From the NCBI GenBank assembly GCA_035578905.1, contig JAQJVL010000112.1:1948104-2012103 (forward strand): a stretch of 64,000 nucleotides of DNA. Reading direction: 5' to 3'. How positions within the stretch are numbered: position 1 is the first letter of the stretch; every line of letters starts with the position of its first letter. Shown piece by piece: positions 11,901 to 20,600 of this stretch. The notes beneath the pieces were generated by a model, which saw only the letters and a program-made list of their open reading frames with translations, was not told the DNA's origin and did no database searches. Made by a program: the position numbers and the translations under genes. The DNA comes from Stictocephala bisonia (lineage: Eukaryota > Arthropoda > Insecta > Hemiptera > Membracidae).

Positions 11901-14900
11901 ATAACCTAACAACATTCCAATCACATCTTTATAATCCATAAATACAAATTACGGTTTTTTGCTCTGATTTTAGCTCCAAGAAAGACTCCAGTTAAATAAA
12001 GCCTACCTTAAAGATAAAATAGAAAACAGAAAAAGGTGCATTTCTGAGCAAAGAATTAAACAACAGCAATTCTTAATGGATACACAGCAGTTCATACACG
12101 ATTGCCATGAGCAAAGGTAGGTTAATGCTACAATGCTAATGCCAAACAATATAGTTTTCAAAAAGAACACCAGCAGCAATAAGTCCACTAAAAAGATAAA
12201 AAAAAAAAGGAAAAAGGCCTGAAGTCCAGGTATATGTTGAATGTTCATTTTATATGCTCTCATAGTTATTGATAATGTAGCAACATAATTGCATATACGT
12301 TCCAAAGTAAAAAATAAAACTATTAAGTATCTAAAAATAATCAAACTATATTGCCGTACAAATATACAAATATATTTCTAACAAGTTCCGAATCAGGCAA
12401 CGGATATTTTTGAATATGACCAAATAAATAGAACTTTCTGCTTATTTGTAACCACATAAATTAATGCAATTTTTAGTTTTGTAATTACAAAAATCTAATT
12501 GTTTTACTACAACAAACTAATTCAACTGAATAATATATATTTTTTTTATCCTGATTTGATTTTTATTTAACATATAAGTGATTTTTTATACATTTTTAAT
12601 TTTTAAGTATTTGTTTAGCTTATATTTAACTAAGTTTTATTTATTTTCGATTAATTTGATTTGGACCGTTTTAATTCTACTAATAAGTTTAAAATAAGAA
12701 AATATACAGTATAAATGGTCAAGAATTAAATGTTATATTTTTCATGGATAAAACATTTAGCTGTTAAATATATATATATATATATATATATATTTCACAG
12801 TTTTGTTGTATTATTCAATAATTAATGTCACTTAAAACGCTCAAGTCTGTGTTCACCCTATATCTGTAACTGTTGCTGCAGGCTGAATGCCAAAGATTTT
12901 TACCACCACTAACTTGTTGGTTAAGGGGTGCCTTTACATGAATTGTCCTTGCAAGTATAGAAGGTTACAGAGCTGTCAAGATGGTTCTGGAAGGGTGGAT
13001 CTAGGTCATTTTGGGCACCATTTGGAGAAGGTTCTGCCTACACCTAAAACAAATTTAAAACTACCATTCTAGCAATAACTGGATTGGTCCAAGTCTGGCA
13101 TAGGGAGGAGGGGGCAATTACCCGCACAGCACTCCCAGAAACTTCCGTGACAATATATATGCCCCTATTGTAAAACTGAACACCAACATTCTATTTTAAA
13201 GAGCCTTCACCAAAACACATATTTAACAAGCTTACAATGCCCACTTCACCATTTCCAGGTGTTCAAGTTTTTTTTTCAATAAATTGTTTGAAATATCACA
13301 GTTAGTGTTTTCTTTCTTTGATGCGATTAATGATTTTGTACACTATTCATACCAATGCATGTGTCCAGCTGAGCCTCCTTGATGCATTCAATGAAATAAT
13401 ATTTATTTCATTTCATGTTCGATAAGGTGATGAACATAATTTTTTGAATTTGTTGTGAAAACTTTCACATGAGTTCATCGTTCTTCATAAACAAATAGTT
13501 TGTTTGTATCCTGCATTCCGTCCTGTCACCCAGCTCGGGCTAACACTGTAATTTTACCATTTTTTCCTCCTGTATAATTAGGAAAATCAGAAGTATTTTG
13601 ACTTTAATACTGTCAATACCTCTTTAATTAATCATACAAAATTACAGATATAAATTGAATTGTTCAAAAATAATTGGAGGAAAAATTATTTAAAATATTT
13701 ACTCAAACTGGTATATTTCCTAATGTATATATTTCCTAATGTTTCCTTTACTTTTAAGTTAGGCTTCCTTGGTAAAATTAAACCAGTATATATTTCCAGG
13801 CAACAGAATAATCTATTTCCAAGATTGCAGGATACATTTCAAGTAATGATTGCTAGGTCTAGCTCTGTTTTCCATTGTTGTTATCAACACTGTTGATTAA
13901 AAAAAATAATTACAATACTACCTTTTTTAGTAGTATTGATATACGGTAATAATTTCGTATTTTATTAATGATTTAGATACTTTAATTGTTTTTATTTAAC
14001 TTGTTTCAGTAAGAAAAAACAGTTTTGAAAATACACTCAGAACATCAAATAAGCAGAAATACCTTATTGAAAATAGTAAAAATTGATCTGCCTCAACTTA
14101 CTCATAAATAGAGTAAATTATTTTTTGGTTTTCTTTACCGCTAATACATAATACCATTCCATCTTTTCTTAACATTAACTCTTTCTAATCACCAATGGTC
14201 TGATCAAGACAACTGGTGTCAACACTTCACTATATTATTTGGCATCTCTTTAATGAACATGCAAAGTAATAAGACTGATTGGTTATTGTGAATTTCCTAT
14301 AAAATAGCTCGATTTTTTTAACAGTCTGCATTTATAATATACAAATTTAACTAAAAAGTCTTAAGTCAGTTTTTGTTTGCGATTTTAGGAATGAAATTAA
14401 AGATTTCATTTTTAAGTTTAGAGACAGTTATACAATGAAAATAATTAGGGACATTGCTAAACCTTAGTTAAAATTTAAATGGTGTTATGAATATTCATTT
14501 GAATTGTATAATGAATAAGCCTATTGCATCTAAGATAGTTTATAGTAAAAGGCTTTGTATTTATTTGTTTGTACGTGTTTTATTATTGCAAAAATTAACT
14601 TTTAATTTAATTAAATTTTTTTAACTTTAATCATTTAAGCTCCTTTTAACCTAACTTTTAACTTCTATTACTTAACTTTTTTGATGGTTAAATTTAAATT
14701 TAATAAACAAAAAACCATTAACTTTCCCAAGTATGCTGATAACTTATCGACAAAGGGATAAGACAACCCAAATAGTCAAGTACTCTATAACCCAATAAGA
14801 TTATATAGAAATTGATGCTGATAGTTTTTAATAAATTTCAGGAAGAAAATAAACAGTAAGGAAGCAAGAAAGCTCAATGTCACTAGAGCTACAGAGAGTC

Positions 14901-14968
14901 AAGATATAGTTGATCTTAAAGAAAAGTTAGTAGCAGCAAGGCGTAAAAGAATGCAGCTGCAATGTTGA
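2860..14968 (+). CDS. CFAP99: CFAP99-like ciliary coiled-coil protein, C-terminal part
   Basis: Seven exons join without any phase conflict: 2860-2948, 5926-6130, 7171-7312, 8601-8653, 10360-10500, 11974-12116 and 14842-14968. They total 900 bases, or 299 residues plus stop. Every junction has AG/GT borders. The product is a charged, almost wholly helical coiled coil rich in E, K, Q and R. Landmarks are PVKKNATTILREA, then LLGLLSREEAILAKRSL, then LCEMSLNELQERL; this order is what I know of CFAP99, a cilia- and flagella-associated protein of the axoneme. In an insect the likely site of action is the sperm flagellum or sensory cilia. The N-terminal half, a globular region in the family, is not in the window. 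No disabling change is seen. Other coiled-coil ciliary proteins are possible, but the combined landmarks make CFAP99 the best call. Confidence 0.8.
3187..3858. other. intron, no gene seen
   Basis: AT-rich intron sequence upstream of the Helentron fragment. Part of it may be Helentron 5' sequence, but no boundary could be recognised. Confidence 0.4.
3859..4254 (+). pseudogene. OTU protease-like domain of Helentron
   Basis: A 131-codon frame with the DGNCF motif at residues 11-15, where the cysteine would be the nucleophile. The usual serine or leucine after the motif is replaced by LKRFHYVF. The later block YAGHNELFRLSIFFP corresponds to the W-G-G-E-x-E-L block, with the tryptophan lost. A catalytic histidine could lie in FRVHVVH, but this cannot be assigned safely. 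OTU domains in Helentrons are of unclear function. Confidence 0.6.
4434..4703. mobile_element. inverted pair of Penelope-type tails
   Basis: Two arms of about 105 bases are inverted copies: ATATTGGAGAGATAGGACAT at the left and its complement at the right end, with similarity inward to the AAATTTGTGTG region. A GA-rich loop separates them. The left arm read on the - strand ends in a CTGAAGA...GAAA hammerhead-like core (4536-4562). TAATAACTTTCAAATCGGTTA at 4384-4404 recurs with one change at 4706-4726, which fits a target duplication of about 20 bases. The insertion splits the Helentron frame between FQIG and YRCAF. Confidence 0.65.
4536..4562 (-). ncRNA. hammerhead-like core
   Basis: On the - strand: CTGAAGA, a hairpin of GTGCC AGT GGCAC, then AGAAAA. 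The arrangement resembles the hammerhead core around stem II, with extra A residues beside the stem. No convincing stem I or III is present, so only a relic is claimed. Confidence 0.35.
5186..5925. other. intron, no gene seen
   Basis: Probably the 3' remains of the Helentron and the intron of the CFAP99-like gene. A reading of about 50 codons from 5210 has no recognisable similarity. The AT-rich tract before 5925 supplies the next splice acceptor (TTTTAAAG). Confidence 0.4.
5926..6130 (+). CDS. CFAP99: CFAP99-like exon B
   Basis: The exon begins after AAAG and ends at AAAGAA|GTAATG. It completes the split arginine and encodes 68 residues, including MDFKRYDQLEEEERVKAEA and the strongest family landmark, LLSREEAILAKRSL. 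It is a continuous helix with heptad-like spacing. Confidence 0.85.
6350..6518 (+). repeat. SINE, same family as 10838
   Basis: GGTCAGCAGCGTAGTTGGTT and TTCTTAGTTCAATC resemble tRNA A and B boxes. The body GATCAGCTGATAACCACC, then CTGTTCATTTGTCATT, matches the copy at 10838. This copy stops soon after AATGACACTTTCTAA and lacks the longer tail. Confidence 0.65.
6785..7060 (+). mobile_element. diverged Penelope-type tail
   Basis: Stretches such as AACCTGAGGAGGCAAGTCCA and ACACAAATTTTCAATGCTC are diverged versions of the arms at 4434-4703. The right part holds CTGAAGAAGGTGTCAGGGGC followed by ATTGAAAAC (6974-7002), the same hammerhead-like core as in the other tails. Boundaries are uncertain. 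It lies in an intron. Confidence 0.45.
7171..7312 (+). CDS. CFAP99: CFAP99-like exon C
   Basis: Acceptor TTCTGTTTAG, donor GAAG|GTACTA. It encodes 47 residues of lysine-rich coiled coil (KKETEEILKQL ... SLLDKKQRE) and the first base of an alanine codon completed by the next exon. Confidence 0.75.
7531..7652 (-). repeat. tRNA-derived SINE
   Basis: Read on the - strand, GGCGCAGTGGCTCAGTAG is A-box-like and GGTCCAAAGTTCAAAACC is B-box-like, followed by AACTGAGTTAAAAATAAAG. The same order occurs at 35139-35300 on the + strand, so the two are copies of one family. Confidence 0.65.
7653..8600. other. intron, no gene seen
   Basis: No exon or clear repeat was found. An open stretch at 7909-8160 has no family signature and is treated as chance. 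Confidence 0.4.
8601..8653 (+). CDS. CFAP99: CFAP99-like exon D (short)
   Basis: A 53-base exon between TGTGTTTCAG and AAG|GTAAGT. It completes an alanine codon and encodes QEVADINKQLHEKYMIK. Phase fits both neighbours, and both splice sites are strong. Confidence 0.75.
9162..10105 (-). mobile_element. pogo/Tigger-type DNA transposon, internally deleted
   Basis: The left end CAGTAGAACGTTAATAATCC and the right end, which reads CAGTAGAACGTCGATAATTC on the other strand, are near-perfect terminal inverted repeats of at least 20 bases. They are flanked by TA on both sides (9160-9161 and 10106-10107). At 944 bp it is much shorter than a full element; only the transposase C-terminus remains on the - strand. 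It is inserted in a CFAP99-like intron. Confidence 0.9.
9423..9638 (-). pseudogene. Tigger/pogo transposase C-terminus with PIP box
   Basis: This 71-codon frame matches the acidic and leucine-rich C-terminus of Tigger/pogo transposases: SDDPEHETEE, SEAFVAAETLMSWLGKQ, then LILLKRIKDIAAKKR. It ends in QKPITHFF, which fits the PCNA-binding consensus Q-x-x-I-x-x-F-F known at the end of pogo transposase. The DDE nuclease and CENP-B-type DNA-binding domains are absent, so it cannot act as a transposase. Confidence 0.8.
10360..10500 (+). CDS. CFAP99: CFAP99-like exon E
   Basis: Acceptor ATTTTTCAG, donor GAG|GTAAAT, exactly 47 codons. The helix EELEEKMRIIKQIKELSS is followed by a non-helical break (HGNRFDPTETMNLGLL) and CEMSLNE, a conserved landmark near the end of CFAP99. 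It joins in phase zero to the next exon to give MSLNELQERL. Confidence 0.85.
10838..11113 (+). repeat. SINE with (ATAA)n tail
   Basis: GGTCGGTAGAGTAGTTGGTT is A-box-like, and TCTCAGTTCGATCCC is a good B box. The body ends in CCATATTCGCCCATATC, GGCGTCTTAT and AATAAATAAATAAATA. The same 3' body is shared with the longer 450-bp SINEs at 27369 and 32836, so the families are related through their tails. Confidence 0.75.
11114..11973. other. intron with one hairpin, no gene
   Basis: An imperfect palindrome at 11801-11862 has arms of 28 bases (TGGTTTAATATTTT meeting its complement) around a short AT loop, with four mismatches. It may be the core of an old MITE. Nothing else is supported. Confidence 0.45.
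11974..12116 (+). CDS. CFAP99: CFAP99-like exon F
   Basis: Acceptor GATTTTAG, donor AAAG|GTAGGT. It encodes LQERLQLNKAYLKDKIENRK and a glutamine-rich helix ending in CHEQ, with two bases of a split arginine. It continues the conserved C-terminal helix. Confidence 0.85.
12117..14841. other. last intron, no gene seen
   Basis: A TA dinucleotide tract lies at about 12767-12793. A short open frame at 12887-13072 has no recognisable family. The remainder is AT-rich with small repeats, for example TATATTTCCTAATG twice near 13718-13745. No exon is needed here because the flanking exons join in phase. Confidence 0.5.
14842..14968 (+). CDS. CFAP99: CFAP99-like last coding exon
   Basis: Acceptor ATTTCAG, stop TGA at 14966-14968. 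After completing the split arginine it encodes a basic helix (KKINSKEARKLNVTRA ... LKEKLVAARRKRMQLQC). The 3' untranslated region is short. Confidence 0.8.
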
Positions 14969-15014
14969 AATTTTCATTTTATTTTGAAAATTTGTTAAAT
15001 TAAGACTGAAAAAT

Positions 15015-15020
15015 ATTAAA
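15015..15020 (+). terminator. polyadenylation signal ATTAAA
   Basis: ATTAAA lies 47 bases after the CFAP99-like stop and is followed by a GT-rich stretch (CTGTGTGGTC), as expected for a cleavage and polyadenylation site. Confidence 0.6.
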
Positions 15021-15751
15021 CCTCTGTGTGGTCTTTTTGACTATAATTATTATAAATATTACATTTATTTAACATTTTTAATTAAAATTTTCAGGACTTA
15101 GAATATTAAGGTTGTTGATTTTCTCACATTTGATCAAAAGCCTTTCACAAAGCTTTTTTCTTTTTCCTTACTGGTAAATTTCAAAGAAAGTAAATGTTTG
15201 ATCCACAAAGAGACCAAAATTAGCATGAAGAAGTCTTTAAGAGGACTTATAGGAACCAACTAAAGGGATTTTGAAGGCCCAAGCAATAGTATATGCAGCA
15301 GGAACTCCAAAGATAATATAAAAATTAATCTGTATAAAAAACAATTTATGATAAATAAAGATGATTCATTTGTAATTTACTAAACAATGTAAAAAAATGT
15401 TGTATTCATATAAGAAATTCTATTTATTATTCTTGTGAAGGAATAGCTAAAAGAACAACTCATAATTTCTAATCCTGAGAACCTAGAAAAATATAAACAG
15501 ACATCCATCAATGCTTTAATAAATGAGAGTATCCACAGAAACTTGTTAAAAACCAAATAATATTGGCTCAATCTTTCAATAAACAACATTTTATTATGAA
15601 CCCGTCAAAAGATTTGTGCATAAGTAAATTAGTATTTACTTATGCATATTAAAGTAATATTAACAATACATTACATAAGGAATACAGCAAGGACACTTAA
15701 TTAATTTTACAATCTCTAGAAGCCATGAAAACAATGTTTCAGGTAATCGAT
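15021..15751. other. intergenic, no gene seen
   Basis: AT-rich sequence between the CFAP99-like 3' end and the minisatellite. A local inverted repeat at 15618-15650 (AAGTAAATTAGTATTTACTT) is the only structure noted. Confidence 0.5.
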
Positions 15752-17197
15752 AAGCCCACCCATACCCACTGTTGCGTTAATACTCTTATTTTGGGGAGTA
15801 ATTTTACCCACCTACCCACCCATACACGTACAGTGGTATTGACCCACCCACCCACCCATACACATAGAGTGGTTTTGACCCACCCACCCACCCATACACG
15901 TACAGTGGTATTGACCCACCCACCCACCCATACACGTACAGTGTTATTGACCCACCCACCCACCCATACACGTAGAGTGGTTTTGACCCACCCTACCACC
16001 CATAAACGTACAGTGGTATTGACCCAACCACCCACCCATACACGTACAGTGGTATTGACCCACCCACCCACCCATACACGTAATGTGGTTTTGATCCACC
16101 CACCCTCTCATACAAATACAGTAATATTGACCCACCTGCCCACCCATACACGTACAGTGGTATTGACCCACCCGCCTACCCTTACACGTACAGTGGTATT
16201 GACCCACCCGCCTACCCTTACACGTACAGTGGTATTGACCCACCCACCTACCCTTACACGTACAGTGGTATTTACCCACCCACCCACCCTTACACATACA
16301 GTAAGTAGTATTGACCCACCCACCTACCCTTACACGTACAGTGGTACTACCCACCCGTACAGTGTTATTTATCCACCCACCCACCCGTACACGTACATTC
16401 TTATTTATCAATGCCATTGTACGTGTATGGGTGGGCGAGTGAGTCATACCACTGTACGTGTATGGGTGGGCGGGTGGGTCAATGCCATTGTACGTGTGTG
16501 GGTGGGCGGGTGGGTCAATGCCATTGTACGTGTATGGGTGGGTCAATACCACAGTGCGTGTGTGGGTGGGCGGGTGGGTCAATGCCATTGTATGTGTATG
16601 GGTGGGCGGGTGGGTCAATACCACTGTATGTGTATGGGTGGGCGGGTGGGTCAATAACACTGTATGTGTATGGGTGGGCGGGTGGGTCAATACCACTGTA
16701 TGTGTATGGGTGGGCGGGTGGGTCAATACCACTGTATGTGTATGGGTGGGCGGGTGGGTCAATACCACTGTATGTGTATGGGTGGGCGGGTGGGTCAATA
16801 TATTAGTACGTGTATGGGTGGGTGGTAGGGTCAATGTATACAGTGGTATTGACCCACCTGTCCACCCATACATGTACAGTGGTATTGACCCACCTGTCCA
16901 CCCATACACGACAGTGGTATTGACCCACCCGCCCACCCATAAACGTATAGTGCTATTGACCCACCTGCCCACACATACACGTACAGTGGTATTGACCCAC
17001 CTGCCCACCCATACACGTACAGTAGTACAATCAATGCCATTGTACGTGTATGGGTGGGCGAGTGAGTCATACCACTGTACGTGTATGGGTGGGCGGGTGG
17101 GTCAATGCCATTGTACGTGTGTGGGTGGGTGGGTGGGTCAATGCCATTGTACGTGTATGGGTGGGTCAATACCACTGTACGTGTGTGGGTGGGTCAA
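15752..17197. repeat. 36-bp minisatellite in four alternating-orientation blocks
   Basis: The unit is about 36 bases, C-rich on one strand: CCCACCCATACACG, then TACAGTGGTATTGA. It reads C-rich at about 15752-16406, G-rich at 16408-16835, C-rich at 16838-17025 and G-rich at 17031-17197. The turns are abrupt. Because 36 is a multiple of three, long open frames appear on both strands (for example 15725-16657 + and 15944-17008 -); their products are simple repeats such as HPPTHTRTVVLT and are not taken as genes. GGGTGGGCGGGTGGG runs could form G-quadruplexes, and adjacent blocks could fold into long hairpins. Confidence 0.9.
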
Positions 17198-17557
17198 CAC
17201 TGTCATAAGTGACCAGTCCCCCTTATGAAGGGCACTGTTTCGTTTATTGGTTTTGTTCCTATAATTTGTTAAAAATATCAAGTTTTCTAAGCTCTTTATG
17301 GTACATTAATACTTGTTTCTTGGCTCGCCAACTCTCTCCCTCTTGTGTATATTTGATATGTGCTTTCTTTTGTTTGTTTTTTAATTATAAGTGATGTGTC
17401 TGTTGGGTTGGCTCAGCCACCCTCTTCTATCACTTTGGCCAGGCCTTTTGCCTTGGCTGTTCACTTTTGGATTTGTTCGGAGTGTCAGCTACTTTTTTTC
17501 TATAGCCGGCTAATTAAAAGTCTTACCAGCTCCAGCGTCCATGTGAGGAGGCGAACC

Positions 17558-17641
17558 ATGCCACGCAGTCACCTGGTGAAGGTGAAGAGGTTCTGCTTTG
17601 TGAAACAGGGCTGCCGTTTCTTCTCCTACCTACCGTTTTAA
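17558..17641 (+). CDS. short ORF with SNAG-like N-terminus
   Basis: An ATG in good context (ACCATGC) opens a 27-codon frame starting MPRSHLVKVKR. The first eight residues differ by one from the SNAG repressor motif (MPRSFLVK) of Snail, Scratch and Gfi1 proteins. The frame stops after YLPF, and no zinc fingers are seen nearby. A possible splice donor AAG|GTGAAG follows LVK. It could be an isolated first exon, a remnant or chance; no function is assigned. Confidence 0.25.
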   Translation: MPRSHLVKVKRFCFVKQGCRFFSYLPF

Positions 17642-20600
17642 AATATTTTATAGAACAGGGCTCTCAAGGATTTTTTGCAACCTTGTTAAATAAATTTTCT
17701 ATCAGGAGCCTCCCTACCTATCCAGCAGGCTTCTGTGTATTCTTTTTACTTATACATTTTTTATCTATTACTTATACATTTATTTTAAAATATATATAAG
17801 TTATATATATTATATAACTTATACATTTACTTATACATTATTTATTTTAAAAATAAATAAATAAAAATCTATTCTTTTGTTGTTTTTCCAAATCAGCTAA
17901 TGCCGGAATTTAATCTTTAAGGCCCAAATATAGTTAATATTAAATTTTTAGTTTGTGTTTTCTTGTTATTTTATAAATTTAGTTCTGTTGTTAATTTATC
18001 GATTCATATATTCAGCTATTATCTTTTGTTATTTATATTTTTCTGTTGAGTCTTTCTTGTTACTAATGTTTTTCTAATGGCATTTGTTATTTATCACTAT
18101 ATACATTTATTATTTTCTTTCTGGTAATTATCTAGTATACAATCTTTTCTGATTAATTCATAGTTAGGCCAAGTTATGTTTTATTTTTGTTGTTTCTTTA
18201 AGTTTCCAGGCAAATTGAATATTTAAATAAAACAATGAAAGAATTAAATAAAACTTTTATTCTACTTTGTAATTTAGTCATTACGAGTCATAAGTTTTGT
18301 ATTTTCGTAACTCTTGTTCAATTTTTTATTTTTTCCGCTGTACACTTCTTTTTTAAAAATCATAATTCCACTTTTTCAATAAACAATATTTGTCGCTTAA
18401 CTAGTTCTTTTTTTTTACCGTCCTGAGTGATGCATTGTCATCCACACTAGGCAGGACCAGGTGTTTATACAAGGGTGGGTTTCAACTCTCTAAGCTAATT
18501 TTTGAGCAGTGTTTCTATTTTATCTAGCAAAATAAGAGTACAGTGTTTGATGAAAAAATTGATGGCTGAAGAAAAAGATTTCCTGAATCAATTATTACCG
18601 TTATCAACCTGATTTGAAGTTGATAAATAAATTCCACTTGACGTACATCTAGCAAATCTAGTGTTAAGAGAGTAAACCTATTTTTTAGTTCATTATGGTA
18701 AGAATTAAATTTTTACTATAATAAATTTAAAACGTGACAGTAAAATATTTGGCTAGTTCAGTTTTTTTAATTTTTGGTAATACGGACAAATCTTGTCTTG
18801 TCAAGCTAGAACTAGTGAGACTAATGTAACAATATTGAAGGAAATCAAACAACTGAAAATAATTTTAAAATTTATTTTAAAAACTTATTTACATCACTGT
18901 TAATTTTTTAGATTAATATGATATATTTAGCATACATTTAGTAGCAGGTAACAAATCTTGACTGACTAAGTATATTATATCACAGAGTATAACATTTCTT
19001 GAGAGGAACTAGAGCCATGTTATATACTTTCATACTTTGCAACAAAATATGGTAATTCAGACTTCCTCTATAAATACTAATTTACATTCAATCATAGTGA
19101 TAAAAATATTATTGATCAATCATTTTGTTTAGTGTATAATATTAAATTTTGTTTCATTAAACTACTGAGTGCCTACATTTTTTCTGTATTCCAGGGTTTT
19201 CTTACAAATTTGATTCACTATCACTTGAATTCGTATATTTCTAAGTAATTCATTATCATCTATCATATATAATTTTATTCAAAAATATCTAAATATCAAG
19301 AAGACAATTTATGTTGAATGATTAGTGTTTTGGGTTTAAAAAGTTATAATAATTTAAAAAGCATGTTTTTAGAGAAATAAATCTTAAATTACTTATAAAA
19401 ACAGTGGTGTATAGCAGATCTCCTTGAGAAAAAAAGAACAAAAATTATATGTTTTACTTTATGTACATAATGTAAAGTTTACTAATTACAAATTAAAAAA
19501 GTAAACTTGTAAATATGTTTTTGTTCAAATTTTTATTTACTTTGGGAAAAACCTATCTAGCATTATTACTTAGATACCTGATTGATGTTAACAACAAACC
19601 AATAAAGCCTCATTTCTATTCTTACAATTCCCAGGCAAAAAATGTGACATGTGCCACGAAAATGACTTGTTTCCATTTCATGCAAGTTCTGCAACATTTG
19701 AGTAGTACGAACGCAAGATAGTAGTTTTTACGGTTAATTAGGTAGTGTTTTCAAGGGGTTTTAGATATTGGTTAATTAGTTGAGTGGGCATGGACATATT
19801 AAATGCCAGATGCATGTTTTTTGCTGAAGTAGCTTGGCACATTTTTGTCATTGGCACTTAACCCACGACATGTTGCAAACAGTTTCCATATGGCGACTTG
19901 TGCGTCATATACTGTAGGTATTGTACGAAAAAATTTATAGTGATGGAAACAGGGTTTAATAAAACATCCTTATAAATAATATGCGAAGCCGTTTTTTGTC
20001 AACACAACTACTCGCTTATTTCTTTATAAATTTTAAAGATTGAGGTGTCAAAAAATTAAAATTTTTATTTTTGATTTTAATTGTAATAAAATCAGTAAAT
20101 AGTTGTACAATAAGATTTCAATTTTTTAGTATTTTTACTCTGAAGGGCACAGTAAGCCCTCAAAGTATGTTTTTTTTGGCCATAAGAATGACATGGAGAG
20201 ATTTAAATTAGTAAACAGTAAAAAAAGTAACAGCTGTTTAAATGTAAATAATGGTGTTAACGTAATTTGTGTTTGTAAGGTTTCTTTCTTAATCTTAGTA
20301 ATGCCATTGGGTGTTTATATTTAAACAGTAAATAGGTTGCAACTCAAGTGGAATGTGTTAGCTACTAGAAAAAATTTACATATTCTGATTTTACTTAATA
20401 CAGTTTAATGACTATTGTCGCATGCCGAGAACGCAGGCTGAGGTGTCAAGAGCGCAGCGAGGGACGGGATTGGCACGCAAAGCATGCAGGGGTGCCTCCT
20501 AGTTAAGGTAAAAAGAAGTGAGAGTCTGTTGCTAAATTAAACTGTGCAAAGAGCACAATTAAACAATAGCTAAACAAACACAGCCAGTAATCTTCATCTA

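Noticed and set aside
12887..13072. Cysteine-containing short frame as a small protein gene
   Set aside because: No family, no splice continuity with neighbouring exons and no conserved pattern; it lies inside an intron whose flanking exons already join in phase.
15725..17228. Long open frames of up to 354 codons on both strands
   Set aside because: They are by-products of a 36-base repeat unit without stops; the products are simple repeats on both strands and in several frames, with no splice or start evidence.
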